Positions 33,394 through 45,699 of a stretch of 64,000 bases of DNA are shown in pieces. The stretch's first letter is position 1; each line of letters opens with the position of its first letter. Source of the stretch: Neurospora tetraspora (Eukaryota > Ascomycota > Sordariomycetes > Sordariales > Sordariaceae); the NCBI RefSeq assembly GCF_033439725.1, contig NW_026944388.1, forward strand, positions 1,240,001 through 1,304,000. Reading direction: 5' to 3'. The position numbers and the translations under genes are program-made. A model generated the notes under the pieces. The model searched no databases. It was not told where the DNA came from and saw only the letters and a list, made by a program, of their open reading frames with translations.

Positions 33394-33960
33394 TGCATTG
33401 ATACAATGTGGTGGTAGGTACCTAGGTAATAGGTAATGAGGGTGAACTGGGAGTGAAAAGTTAGGCGTTTGTTCACTCGAGGGGATGTTCTTTGCAGACG
33501 GAAGGAAGGTAGGAAGGATGGATGGGTGAGCACGGGAAGGAAGAAGCTGGTAATTTAATGTTTAGAATACGATACCCCCTCTAAAAGTAATGCTCTTACG
33601 CTAATCATCTTCTACCAAAGACAGTAGCGATCGAGAGGATCAAAGACCCGGAGCACCGGCATCTGGACGAGCAAAGCTAATGAACTAATCGATATCCTCC
33701 TGAGCAAAAATATCCTACGAGCACCAATCTGACCAAGAACTCTTTGATACAAATCCTTCTCTCCAGCTAGTAACCCCTTTTATCAAAGCCTTAAAAAAAT
33801 CAACAAACCATAAGCAAAAACTCTCAAAGCAAACAAGTCCGTACGTCCCTTTCCTTCCTTTCTTTCTTTTCTTCTTCGTTCATCTCATCACCCCTTCATC
33901 AATTCTTTCTCTCTCACTCTCTCTCTCTCACACACACACACACCCAAAGACGCTCTGCTA
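33394..33960. other. Convergent 3' intergenic region with CT/CA microsatellite
   Basis: 3' flanks of FEX (+) and the Hsp70-like gene (-). A compound (CT)n(CA)n repeat occupies 33908-33943, just downstream of the Hsp70-like stop codon. No gene is seen. Confidence 0.55.
33908..33943. repeat. Compound CT/CA microsatellite
   Basis: Dinucleotide CT repeats run into CA repeats, in the 3' UTR region of the Hsp70-like gene. Confidence 0.9.
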
Positions 33961-36900
33961 TCAAGAGCGCTTCCTCTTCTTCTTCGCATTCGAACTTTCT
34001 CCTCCTTTTCCTCCAGCTCCACCTCCACCTGTTCTTTGCCTCTTCCTCGCCGGAGAAGAGTCGTCCTCCTCCTGAGGTTGAGGTTGACGCTGAAGCGGAG
34101 ACGAGAGGAGGTCCTCAATGCCAATACGGGCCCTCTTCCTCGTTAGAGGTGTATTGGCATTGCTGCCGCCGGTCCTGCTACTCTCTCCAGCCGTCTGGTT
34201 GACCTCCTCCCTCTCCTTCCCTTTCCCCTTGCTGTTGTTATCTCCCCTAATACCACTACGAAGCACTCTACTCCCATACTCGACACTGTCCTCGTCCCCG
34301 TCCACGTCCACGACCTGCTCCCGCCCCCCCTCGACTTCCGTCCCATCCCCGTCCACCCCCCGTCCAGCCCTCGACGCCGAAGCATATCTAGGCAGAGGGA
34401 TCGGAGTCGTTTGGACGACCACATCGTCCTTACCTTTGCCCTTGTCCGTGGGCTTGGGGCGGGGAGGGATGGGCGGAGGAGCGGTTGGGGCGGTTGAGCC
34501 GGTTGGGCCGGTTGGGCCGGTTGATTCTATCAAGGCGGCGAGGGCGGTGCGGGAGAGAGGGGCGAGGATTTCGGCTCCTTTGGCTTTGGCCTTGGCCTTG
34601 CCCTTGTCCGTGGTTTTGTGTGCTGGGCGGAGGAGGCGCGAGAGGCGTGGATAGGGAGGGACGGTTGAGGATGTCGGAGCGAGAGGGGCGAGAGGGGCGG
34701 GGGTGGTGGTGGTGGTTTCTTTGGCCTTGGCCTTGCCTTTGCCCTTCTTTTTAGGGGAAGGGATGATGTTGGGGATGGTGGAGGCAGAGGAGGAGGAAGA
34801 CTGGGAGGAGGAGGAGGAGGAGGTGGTGGTGGTGGTGGTGGTGGTCGTCGCGGCGAGGATGGGTTCTTCGACCTTGCCTTTGCCTTTGCCCTTGTTCACC
34901 TTGGGCTTGGAGGGCGGGGCGGTGTTGGGGATGGCGGAGGCAGAGGAGGAAGAAGAGGCTGCGGCGGAGGAGGTTTGACCATAAAAAGCCCGCAGGGCGA
35001 GCGTTGGCGTGGACGTGGGTGCAGGCTTGGGCGCAGGTTTGACAACCTCCTTGCCCTTGCCTTTTTCTTCGCGGCTGGGTCTGGGTCGGCTTTCCTCCCC
35101 AGTCCCGGCCCCGGTCGTCTGCTGCCGCTGGTTCTCCTTATTCCTCTCAGCAGCGTTGACCCGATTACCCCTTTCGCCGCGTGCCTGTCCCTGTGCCTGT
35201 GGAGAAGCGGAGGCGCGGGCCTGAAACCTTGGGAGCCGAGAAAAGGGGACAGGGCCGCGAAGGGTGACTTCCTCCCCCACGCTGCCCTCCTCCGCCTCGT
35301 CCTCATGTCCCCGTCCATTGGCACTTCCACTGCGACTACCACTTCCACTGCCAGAGCTCTCCCCCCGTAGATTCTGCACAGACGAAGATGATTTGCCTTG
35401 CCTCTCCTGCTCCCGCTGCCGCTGCTGCTCCTGCTGCCGCTGCGAAGAAGAAGTAAAGGACGCAAAAGGAAGAGAAGTAGACGCCCCCTCCCCGTTCGCA
35501 AGATCCGGCAACCCCGGCCCATTTCCATCATCATCCCCATCATCATCACCATCACCATCATCGCCGCCGTCACCATCATTTTCATCCTCGTCATCATCTT
35601 CCTTGTCATCATCATCAACCTGGTCATCCTCATCGACATTGACCTGATCAGCCTGGGGATCATCAGGGTCAGGATTAACCGTAATACTATCTAGTATCAC
35701 CCCCTCGTCCTCCCTATTTCCCTCCGGAGCCTTCCTCCACTGATCCCTTCTGGCCTGGGTTTCGGCCTTGGCGAGATTTTGTTCGCGGGTGCGGCGGGGA
35801 GCCTCGGGGGCAACAGGCTGGCGGATGCGGGTGGGACGGGGGGGTAGGTGAGGGTGTGTTGCCACGTATGCCAGAACCGTTGTGGCGACCTGTTGGAGAG
35901 TGTTGGGGTCGGCGGCGGTAGCGGGGGGTGTGGTATCATCAGCCTCGTTTTGGGCTTGGGCTTGGGCTTGTGATGGCCCGGCTTGAGGTCTAGCCTCTTG
36001 CTCGGGGCGAGGTGCGTGTTGGGGACCGGGTTGAGGGTCTTCTTGCCCTTTTTGAGGTTGTTGTTGTTGCTGTTGTTGTTGCTGTTGCCGGGTGGCTGCT
36101 GGCGAGGCAACCACCGGTGACTTCCCCTTTTGTTGGCGAGTTGATCGCCTGGGCTGGGGTTGCCCACGTTGTTCCGGAAGGGGTTCTGTCCGGTGTCTTT
36201 TGGGCGGGCTGCTCCTCGGAGCGAACCTGCCGTTGGTGTATGTTGTTGCCGGCCGGTCGGCATGTGCAGGGGTATGGGACCTAGTCCTTGTGGCCGTGGC
36301 CCCCCTGGCGTTCGCGGCGGTTCGGGTTCGAGTGGAACTGGAGGTGTTGCCGTTGAGGTTGTTGTTGTTGTTGCCGTTGAGGTTGTTGTTGTTGTTGCCG
36401 TTGACGTTGAGGTTATTGGAGCTGCTGCGCTCAGGGGAAAGGGGTGGGGGTGGTGGTTGGGTGTGGTTGCCGCTTGCTGTGGCGGCAGGCTCGTGGTTTT
36501 TATCCAGCTCGTTGTCGAGCTGGTCGTCGATATGGACATGTGTGTCCTCGTCATTGTGCTGGGGCACTTCCTGGGTATGGGAACACTCTTGTGGCTGCTC
36601 CTCGATTTGCTCGTCATCTTGGGCGGCATTGGACTCTCGGGACAGCTGCTCTTGGAGCTGCCCTTGGAGGTCTTCATCTGACTGGTTGCCAGGAATCTGG
36701 TGGGTGTTGGGCTGGGGGGCGGGGGTAGCAATTCGTGCTTTCTTCGTTGCTGTAGAAGAAGCAGGGGCAGTCGCTTTTCTTTTGCGCTGCACAGGGGGGG
36801 CATAGTAGTCAATTTGCTGAAACTCGTGGTCGGAGCCAAGATCGGCACGGGTTCGTAGCCTTTTGCTGGGTTGGGCCGGAGCAGCATTTGTGTCCTTCCG

Positions 36901-39171
36901 TTTCCGCTTGGTCCTAGATGCCTTTGCTGTAGCCGACTTATTAGAACTACTAGGCCTGACTCCAGAGCCTTGCTCAGATGGAGCCTCTGTTGTCTCCTTT
37001 TCGGGTTGAGCAGGCTCTGGAAGCTCTGACACAGCGTGTTCAGGTTTTGCCTCCTCTTCTTCACGCTGTCTCAACGCTGCTTGCTGGTTGGACGCCTCTG
37101 GGCCGAGCGCGTCAACATCAACATGAACAGCGTTGTGTCCGGGGTCGAGGAATAGGGGGAGGTCTATGACTTTATCTCCTGGACCAGCTCGTTGACTCTT
37201 GCGGCTGATTGAAATATGGAGAGTCCTCTCAGATGACGCAGTGCCGCTTGGTGAGGTCAAGGATGCCTCGATAATAACTCTTCCAGCCAGCTGGGGGCCA
37301 AGTGGCCACAAATCATAGCATTCCTCGATTGGGATGATGAAATTGGTGTTGGGGTCCGAGTCGCTGTTGTCTGGCGCGTTTGTGACTGAACCAGCACTTG
37401 TTCCTGCTTCACCGGCGTTGTCCTGCTCGTTTTTGTCTGCCGTAACCTTCTGAGCATAGTTGGGATTGCAGACTAACTTGAACTCCGCGCCCGTCTTTCT
37501 GTTATACACGCTCGCCACATACTTCTTATCATTCCCGACCAGGAGATAGGCGAAACCCTCCCACTCAGCGTTGCGTTCAGGACCTTTCTGCTGAAGAGCA
37601 ATCACAGCGCCCTGCTCGAAAAACTGGGCCACCGTCATCTTCTTCGCGTGGGCCAATGCTGCGCCGTGACAGTTGCACGATGAAAGCCAAGTGACATCGA
37701 TCTCGGTTGTATACTTGATCCGGTTTTCCGGAATATCACAATCGGCGAAGACTGCTTCCCTTGCTGTGTTGCTCTTGAGAGTTCCTCCGGCTACCACTAC
37801 GCCGATCTTCTTGTCTCCGCTATAGCCTTTCAACTTCCTGAGCTGCTCTTTGGCCATTGCGACTGGTCTCTCAAGCGCCGTGTCGAAGCAGCGCTTGATT
37901 TCCTCGTGTGATAGATTAATAGTGGTGAGGGTAGCATGTTCATCCCAGCAAACAAGGGGGAGAACACCACCCTCCCTGATTTGATCCATCAAGCCAATCT
38001 TCTTGCTGTTGAAATAACTAAGAAGTTTGAACTTCTTCCTTTCATTAGCATCTGCCACTCCGGTCTCCCTAAGCTTTTCGCTGATCAACTGGCCGACTTG
38101 GTGAGACCACATCTCGCTTCCACCGGCACAGCCGCCCGAGTCCAGGTCCAGGAAGGTCATGTTGGAGTTGTCAGAGCCACCAGTGTTCTTGGTCCTCTTC
38201 AGTTCCATAGTGGCAAAAGACATGGAGTGACCTCCAAAGTCGAGGAAGAGAACGACCTCCCAGTCATCGAGCTCCTTTTCCTCATGGAGGATGATATAAC
38301 GCGCCAGCGCGTCAGCCTCGCCGCAGAAGTGGACATTCTTCTCGATCTTCTCGCCATCCTTGCTCTCATAGGCGAAAGCCTCCTTGACAATAGACTCGTA
38401 AATTGCCTCGAAAGTTGCGTCCCACTGGCTGGGAATGGTCAAGATGATCTCGTCGAAATACAGGTCCCTTCTTTTGGTGTACTCGTCCACGCGCTCTCTC
38501 AGGCGTCCAAACAGCACGGCCAAGATAGTTCGGCAGTCTTCACGGAGCTGTGCGTCCTCCTTAAGGGTCATAAGGTCCGCCGGGAGAGGGTAATCGGCCA
38601 AGACCGAGTCATCGACGTTGGCGAGGATGTACATTAAATACTTGGCGGATACATGGCCAGGTTCGGAGGCCGCATCGGCTCCGATCCTGGCAAAGGGATC
38701 GTTGGGGTCGAGGGGACAGCAAGTAACGGGAAAGTCGCCCATGCCCGAGACAGGTGCGCCTGCGTCTTGATTGGCTTGTGCATTTCTGTTTTGAATCGGA
38801 ATGTAATTGTAGGGCGCTTCGCACTCGACGAAGGCGGCGCGGAGCGCGGTGCTGCCAAGATCAATGGCGAGAATACTACCAGGTGATGAGTTAGTGAGAT
38901 GCCGGGTAGGTTAGGATATTCCATACTGAAAGAGAGGGGTTGAAGGGAAAGGAGTGAGGGAGAGTACGCGTGTGCGCGTGATTCCCTATGCTTTTGAGAA
39001 GTGGGTGACTGTGGTGTTGGTGCTGGACGGAGACACCACGTCGTCGAAGGACGGTTGATTTACCACGAATGCGAAAGAAAAGAATCAAGTATTTAGTGAG
39101 ACTTACGATTTCTTGAGGGTACCTCTAGTCTTATCCATGGTGTCCGATTTCTTAGAGCTAGTCTGATCCAT
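33961..39171 (-). CDS. Hsp70-like ATPase with very long disordered tail
   Basis: Exons complement(33961..38875, 39107..39171), phase 2 join, 1,659 residues. Exon 1 encodes MDQTSSKKSDTMDKTRG, and splicing gives KKSILAIDLGSTALRAAFVE, the phosphate-1 loop of the Hsp70/actin fold. Phosphate-2 (VVLFLDFGGHSMSFATMEL) and the adenosine motif (IGVVVAGGTLKSN) follow, so the nucleotide-binding domain spans about residues 20-440. A short beta-like stretch resembling a reduced substrate-binding part comes next. From about residue 620 on, roughly 1,000 residues are low complexity: Gln runs, an Asn-Leu-Asn-Gly repeat, a long Asp/Glu block (35500-35650), Ser/Gly runs and at least six KGKGK-type clusters. Basic strings (RTKRKRK, KRKRS at the very end) look like nuclear signals. 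Divergent Hsp70-like ATPases of the HSPA12 type are common in Pezizomycotina. The client and role are unknown. Confidence 0.8.
36346..36417. repeat. 24-bp coding minisatellite in Hsp70-like tail
   Basis: Two identical 24-bp units (36346-36369, 36370-36393) and a third diverged copy. On the minus strand they encode repeated NNNNNLNG in the disordered tail. The unit length is a multiple of three, so copy-number change would keep frame. Confidence 0.85.
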
Positions 39172-41484
39172 GGCGACGTTGAGAAAAGGTGGGGTGATGT
39201 GTTGAATGGTGGGTTACGACTAAGTTGCAGTAGAAGGTCGTTGATTTAAGTTTTTGTTCGTGAAGACAACAAATTTCGAAGACGATGGGAGTCGAGAATG
39301 GTTTGGCACAAGTCTTGTAAGGTAGAAAGCGATTGTTGCGAGTGAGATGATGGTGTTGGTTGTGGAAGTCTGTGAAAAGAGTCGAGGGGAGGAATCTGGG
39401 AGAGGCACGAACTTATTGTCGAATTTCCAGAATAAAAACACCAGAAAGGGGGCGGGGTGGTTTCAGTGAAGGTGTTAGTATTGTGCGGATTAAGGGACAG
39501 TCGATTGAATAAGGTTCACAATAGGTTAGCCTTGGCAGCAAAAGGGGTCTGCGCGAGGAGACAGATTGGAAGGTACCTCGCGTGGGGCGGTGAGTAGAGG
39601 TAAAAATACCGGGCCGGTGGTATGATGTTGAAAGTAGAGTGAGAGATGATTCAGGGGGTTTGTTTACATGGAGACCGAATACACTGTCGCCTGGCCCTCG
39701 GCCTGGTTCTTGCTGGCCAGGACACCATGGGCGCCAGCCGAATCTCGGTCTTGACTAGTGACAGTCAGGATCTAGACACTTACTGGAATCCTGAAGCAGG
39801 ACTGCCTGAACGTGATCTTCAAGAGTGCTTCCCATACATACAACATAACTGGTACAGGAATCCTCGCGGACCGATATATCCCAAGCAATCCTGCGCCCAA
39901 CACCTTGTTCCTTATATCACCAAGGAAAACAAGCATGAACAAAACCAAATCATGCTTCCTTGTTCTCTTTGACATGCCAATTCCATTCATGCTTATTGTT
40001 TTTTATTGTTTCGTGTGGAACATTTCAAATATTTCGAGTGTCTGTCCGATGTCAGATTGTTATCAGATGCCCAGCTTTTGGCTCCATGACTCTAGTTTAG
40101 AAGTGAAGTCTTCAGGCATTAATTTGAAGGTAAGTAGACATCGGAAATCCATATAAGTCAGCATGGATGTGGTTAAAGATATACCTAACCCTGTGTATTG
40201 GTTAGTAATGGGTTACTTGTGGGATCTCTTGGGTGTGTCAACTTCGTCTTGATGAAGTCGAAACCAACCCGTACAAACAACAATGGAACCTATACACACC
40301 CATTTCTCACCGACCTCCAAGATCATCTAGCTCGAAGTTGAACCTGATCTGCAATTCCAAAGCCTTAATATTCCCGTGATTTCATGCCCGAAAGTCTCCA
40401 CTCTAACTTTCCGGTTGAGAAAATTACTAACAGCTCAAATTTTCAAATATACCTTACCAGATTGAACCATTCCACGTATTAGGTACTCGTCAGGTCTACA
40501 AAATTGACCGTCTGACTAGCGGGCGGGCACCTGACGAGTACACCAAACTCCACCCCAAGACACTCAGTGATAATGTCAATATGCTTCGGCCAAAGACCTT
40601 GCAGCTATCTCTCAAGATTCTTCTTCGTACCCTTTTCTATTGTGTGATACCCTTCTGAGGCATTCTTGCAAAATGTGCTGTTGAGCGATGTGCAAGAGAC
40701 GTAATGTTCCGCCGGTCGTTACCAATCTTTTCATCCCCGCTAACAATGCCATTCATAGGTCATCAAAAGTTCAGATGAATGAATACAGTCAGCTTAACTT
40801 CCACTTCTCCACTGAACCTTCCAGAAGCAGATTCACAAAAATAATGCAAAAGCCATTCGCCGGACCATACCTTGGTTCTAAAAGGATGACCACAATGTAC
40901 CAAACTGGTTGAGATACCAAGACAAGGCAGAGCCAGGTATCGATGGTCATGAGGGTAGGAATGTTGGACCGTAGGTGCAAAATAGGGTGGGGATGGCGAT
41001 AACGGGCTACGAGCCAACAGGATTAAGAAAAGGATTATGATGACAGTAGGTAGTTCCTCTGTCGTCAAGAAAAAGTGGGTCAAAAAGGCAGACAACCATG
41101 TACTGCAGAAAAACAAAACGGATACTGTTGTTCAAAACCGTCGTTCAAGGTGGACAGTGAATATCCTAGTTCAAGAAGGTGAAGTCAAGACGTTTCTTGT
41201 GCAGAAGGCGAAAGTAGCCGCCAAAACGATTTCAAAGCAGCCTTCAAGACAGTCGCCTTGAGCAGGCACTTGCAAAGGAAAACAAGCAAAAGGTTCGTTT
41301 CCATGGAGAAACACCATGCAATATCAACAAAACCAGTTACCATTCATTAGACGCCCCTTTCTGGCGCCAATTCAAACTAAAGGCACCCAATAACCTGAAA
41401 ACAGAACCATCCGTTGCCCTCCCAACACCAACATCACATAACCACAACCTTAGATACCACTTCCTCAGTAGGTAAACATCAAGT
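39172..41484. other. Intergenic 2.3 kb
   Basis: Promoter of the Hsp70-like gene (-) on the left and 3' flank of mus-53 (-) on the right. Small ORFs here (for example 40688..40912 +, 41037..41261 +) have no recognisable content. AT content rises between 40000 and 40900. Confidence 0.45.
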
Positions 41485-44400
41485 TCACCCAGCCACATAC
41501 CCCTCCTCATCAACCACCGTCCCCTCCTTCCACGACTCCTCCACCCATTCCCCCTTCACGATCCTCGGCACCGGACTTCCCATCTCTCCCAAGCTAATCT
41601 TATACCGAATCTCCGCCGCCATCTCTCTCTCTTCAGTCTTTGCATTCTTACTCTCCTCTCCTGCCCCAGAACCAGAAGAAGCAGTAACAACAACCACATG
41701 CGTCGCCGTCTCCAGCTCGTCAACTACCTTCCCGTTCCCAAATCGTACATAGTTCTTTAGTCTCAAGGCTTTGTTTTCACAGACGACTGCTGCCGATGTC
41801 CCATCGCTGGTGCCGTTGCTAGCTAGAGCAAAGAAAACCCTACACCTCCGGAACATAAACGACCGTAACTCATCCAGCGAAGTCCCCTGCGCTTCCAAGT
41901 GGTCAAGAAAATAGTTCACGTCAAACCCACCACCCACTCCCCTTCCTCCGCCAGAGTCCGAATCCCAGTCAGAATCAGAAACATAATCATCAGACTCAAT
42001 ACCATCCATAACCGCCTTCAACTCATTTGTATCTGCCAAGTCACGGGTGTAGCTATCTCCAAATTTATCTGCTGCTTGTTCCGCTTCTTCTTGCGTTTGT
42101 TCGCTGCCGGCGTGGAAGAGGTGGGAGGTTTCGAAGGGGAGGAGATATCCCTTTTCTTTTTGTGACATTGGCTGCGCAAGACAGTCAAAGATCCATTTAG
42201 GCCTGATAATATCCATCTCCGGCATGGCTTTCTTCAGACTAGCCACTTTGACCACGTTCTTATCTGCTATAGGGATGATTATCTTCTTCCCCTCACCAGA
42301 GCGTCGGTCCATAACCTGCTGATGGATGCGGCCACCGTGGTCTTTGATAAGTTTCTCCAGCGCCGGCTTAGCCATCTTGTTTGGTTTAAGAGACTCCGAA
42401 AGGACGCAAAAGTCCAAGTCTTTGAACAAGTGGGTGCTTGCCTCTCTTGTCTCTCTCGGTGCAACAATCACCGGTGTAGCAGAAGAAGATGCCAACGAAT
42501 AGGGATCCGACATACCCGCAATAACCAGATCCTTCCTCGCGCGCTTGGTCGCCGGTTTCCGCTTGCGATTCTCCATCTCCATCTTCTTCCTTTCCTGTTC
42601 CTGGTCCTTGATCTTTCCCCTCAGCGCTTCAAACTCGTCCATGTCCAGCGCCGAGTCCCACGCGCGATCCAGCCGCAGCTTTCGAAACCGCGGGAACCGC
42701 AGCGTCCAGCCCATGGCGAACTGGTCCGACGGCGTGATGCTGGCCCCCTTGACGGAGATGACGACCGAGTCGCTCGGTCGGATCCACACGTCCGGCTTCT
42801 CGTACTGCAAACGGTCCCCGCCGCCGAGCTCGATGTATTCTGTGGGTGGACTGGAAGGGTCCCAGTCGTGCCATTTCCCTTCGGTGTGGTGCCGGATCTC
42901 GGCGTAGTCCTCGGCTTTGAAGCCGCCGCCGACTTTGAAGAAGGAGAGACACTTCTCGGCGGTGGCGGCTTTGCCACTTTTAATAAAGTTCTGGGACACA
43001 CGCAGACCGCACAGGAACGAGGAGAGCGTGCCGCCGCGTCGGCCGGAGCCGAAGTAGCCGCCTACTACTACACAGTCGAGTGATTCGCCGAACTCAGACA
43101 TGTATTCGGGTTTCACCTTGATCCAGTCGTTGTTGCGGCTGTTGAGTGAATAGCGAGAGCGCGGGTTCTTGAGGACTAGGCCCTCTGATGCTTCGGCCAC
43201 GACCCGTCGCAGAAGGGGCTCGATGGCGTCTGGGGAGGTGGCTCGCTCAAAGGGAAGAATCTCCAAGCGGCGGTGGACACCGACGACGGCGCGTTCAAGG
43301 GCTCTCCGCCGGTCGTTGAGGGTGTACTCAGTAAGAGGCTTGTCGTTTAGGAGCAGGATGTCGAAGACACGGTAGAGGGGACGAGGACCGGCTTTGGACG
43401 GGTTCTTCTGCTGCTCCAACGCGGCCGTCTTGAGCGTTCCAAAGGGCACCATCTTGTCGATATCGATATCCCAAGTAATCATCTCGCCGTCGAGGATCAA
43501 GTTCCGCACGCCGTCATCGAAGGCCTTGTGAAGGTGCCGTGTAAGCGCAGACTGCTCGTCTCCCAAGCTTTCACCATAAAGATAAGTATAATCCTTCGCC
43601 TTTCTCGACCAAAACGCAAACCGAAATCCTCCGGGCACGGTATCATCCTCCTGCATATGCATCTGCATCCTCTCACCATCCAGCTTCTCCTCGATCCAAA
43701 ACTCCTGGTTCTCCTCCGTCACACCCAAATTCTTCACCAACTTCTCAAACGTGGTCGTCATCTGAAACTGCGCCAGCTGCGGCTGGAAACACTGCATCAA
43801 CTTGATCCCCGTCTCGTGCTGTTCCAGCCTAAACTCCGGATCATACAGCTCCCAGCACACCCTCCTCAAGCTCGAACTCACACTAAACAGCGCCTCGGCA
43901 TCCGGATGCCACAGGTTCAGAAAAGTCCTCTCCGTCGCGCCCACCTTCATATCCTTCAATATGATCCTCACCAACCACATCATCTCCTCCGCATTCATCC
44001 CCCGATAAAACTCCTCAAAAATAGGCAACTGCTCCGCCTCCCCGCTGGCGCCCGCCAGCCTATCCAACATGACATTCACATCCGCGATCGTCATCCCCCC
44101 AGGTTGAGCACACATCGCGCGCTTGCTAACTATCTCGAAACAGCGCCCCACAAAGTCGCCCACAGACCTACTGATCCCACTCTGTCCACCCCCGGGAAGC
44201 TTCCAGTGCATGAGGTTATACCCATCTTCAGAGTTCCGATCAATCTTCATGACTTTGACCAGCAGCTTGCCGATGGTGTTCTCTTTCAACCCATAAACGC
44301 CGCGGTCGCGGTCCTTGTCTGGCAGGATGAGGCGCATAGCCGGGTAGAAGTCGTTGCCGACTTCGGAGCGCCAGCGCAACATGAAGCGCTCGATGATGTG

Positions 44401-44739
44401 GCGGCGCTGTTCATGGTAGGATACCTTGGAGAAGTGGCCGCCTCGGCCGGGTTTGGGGCCGCGGACGGTGCCGGAGGTGGAGGGTTTGCAGTCGATGAGG
44501 GGGTTGAAGAGGGTGCGGAAGAGGTCGGAGAAGGGAAAGGTCTTGGAATGGTTTCGTGGTCTGTTTGGGAAGCTGTTTTTCTTGAATTAGTGGACTGGAC
44601 AGATGGATGGGGTTTCCATGATGGTGAAGACTCACTGTTCATCAAGTTCTTCCAGGCTTAGAGTACCAGCCCCGTACTGGTGTTGGTCTTCTTCCAATGC
44701 CTCTTCATCTGGTGATCTGGATCGTCTGTTGGTATTCAT
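41485..44739 (-). CDS. mus-53: DNA ligase IV (MUS-53), non-homologous end joining
   Basis: Exons complement(41485..44572, 44636..44739), phase 2 join, 1,063 residues. The splice acceptor matters: joining at the CAG before 44572 gives ELDEHFPNRPRNHSKTFPFS, in frame with the ligase. An N-terminal DNA-binding domain (SDLFRTLFNPL, LRWRSEVGNDFYPAMRLILP) is followed by the catalytic core. K331 in FWIEEKLDGERMQ is the adenylated lysine (motif I). LILDGEMITWD, EGLVLKNPRSRYSL and DWIKVKPEY are later ligase motifs. Two C-terminal BRCT domains (FKDLDFCVLSES..RPKWIFDCLAQ and MFRRCRVFFAL..VKGEWVEESW) flank the linker that binds the XRCC4/Lif1 partner. It seals double-strand breaks in end joining. In N. 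crassa the ligase IV gene is mus-53. A RIP-mutated transposon lies 355 bp upstream of the start codon. Confidence 0.95.
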
Positions 44740-45091
44740 TGTGAAAGCGTCACACTGGCTACCTCAAATGGTTGTGTTTTCAAGGTGATTCAAAGATGTC
44801 CGAGTGTACTGAATCATTACAATGAGATCACGACTTTCGAACACAACCCCAGTTCCAAACCTTGCGGAAATAAAGAGAAAGTATGGAAGTCAATCAACCA
44901 GAACTGTCTAGTAGTTCCCGGATGGATATAAGAATTTCATTGTCCCGGACGCGGTTGTTGCCTGGAGCAGAGTTCACTATGACGCGCTGCGGGTTACAGG
45001 GGTTGGCAGGCTACAGCATCGCACTTAAAACTTGGCACTATGACAAAAAACCCTTACATAACCCTAACCCAGTTTGTTTTTGTACTACCAC
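44740..45091. promoter_or_regulatory. mus-53 upstream region up to transposon
   Basis: 352 bases between the mus-53 start codon and the TTA target-site copy. This is all of the mus-53 promoter that is not transposon. An AACCCTAACCC string at 45060-45070 is telomere-like but too short to mean much. Confidence 0.5.
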
Positions 45092-45136
45092 TTAGGGTGT
45101 GCTCTATAACGAAATTTTAGGGTCTTTTCACTGGGT
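45092..45136 (+). repeat. Left end of Harbinger element: TTA duplication plus 42-bp TIR
   Basis: TTA at 45092-45094 is followed by GGGTGTGCTCTAT and, 30 nt in, TTTTCACTGGGT. Compared without gaps with the right end (reverse complement), the first 13 nt match at 10 positions and nt 31-42 at 10 of 12. All five mismatches in these blocks are transitions, as RIP makes. Confidence 0.85.
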
Positions 45137-45699
45137 TTTAGGTACTTTGGGTGAAAAGGTTGTATAGACTAATTTTTACCAGGTTTTAGCCTTAGCGTTT
45201 AGGTAGCTTGGTATTCTGGTGAAAATGTCAGTGAAAATCGTATTTCATGAAATCTATAAACGTATTTTGATAAATCTACTAATTAAGTCCCTAGATAGCT
45301 GTAAATACCTTTATAATATAGAAGGTCCTTCAACGTATATATTTATATGACTAGAGACCCCTCCCGATATTAATCTGGCTATAGATCTGGACTATCTGTC
45401 GATTGTGGCAAAAAGGGGAAAATTTTCGATATACTTAAGTCGTATAAAACGGTCGATAAATATCGATTTATATACTTAATTTCGTTTATCCTTTTCTATA
45501 ACCGCTAGTACTAATCTCCTAGCCGCCCGCTATAGCTTTTTAAAATTCGATAATATATACTTCCTCTTCTAATATTTTCTAATTTTTTATTTAATTGAGT
45601 ATCGCTAATATTAATTAAGTTAGGCCTTCGTTTATTTAATCCTTTACCCTCTCTACCCTTTCTATTTCTAGTAAGAAAGGTAAGGGTAAAGTTAGCGTT

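Noticed and set aside
34896-37064. Long minus-strand ORFs in other frames of the Hsp70-like tail (34896-35663 and 35697-37064)
   Set aside because: They are alternative frames of low-complexity repeats. Only the frame continuous with the ATPase domain makes sense.
44573-44635. Earlier acceptors (after TTCAAG or GTCCAG) for mus-53 exon 2
   Set aside because: Both put the ligase N-terminal domain out of frame; only the CAG before 44572 joins correctly.
43528-44661. 377-codon plus-strand ORF opposite mus-53
   Set aside because: Antisense shadow of the ligase coding exon, with His/Leu-rich random composition.
45056-45070. Telomere-like AACCCTAACCC beside the transposon
   Set aside because: Fewer than two CCCTAA units; expected by chance and not evidence of an interstitial telomere.
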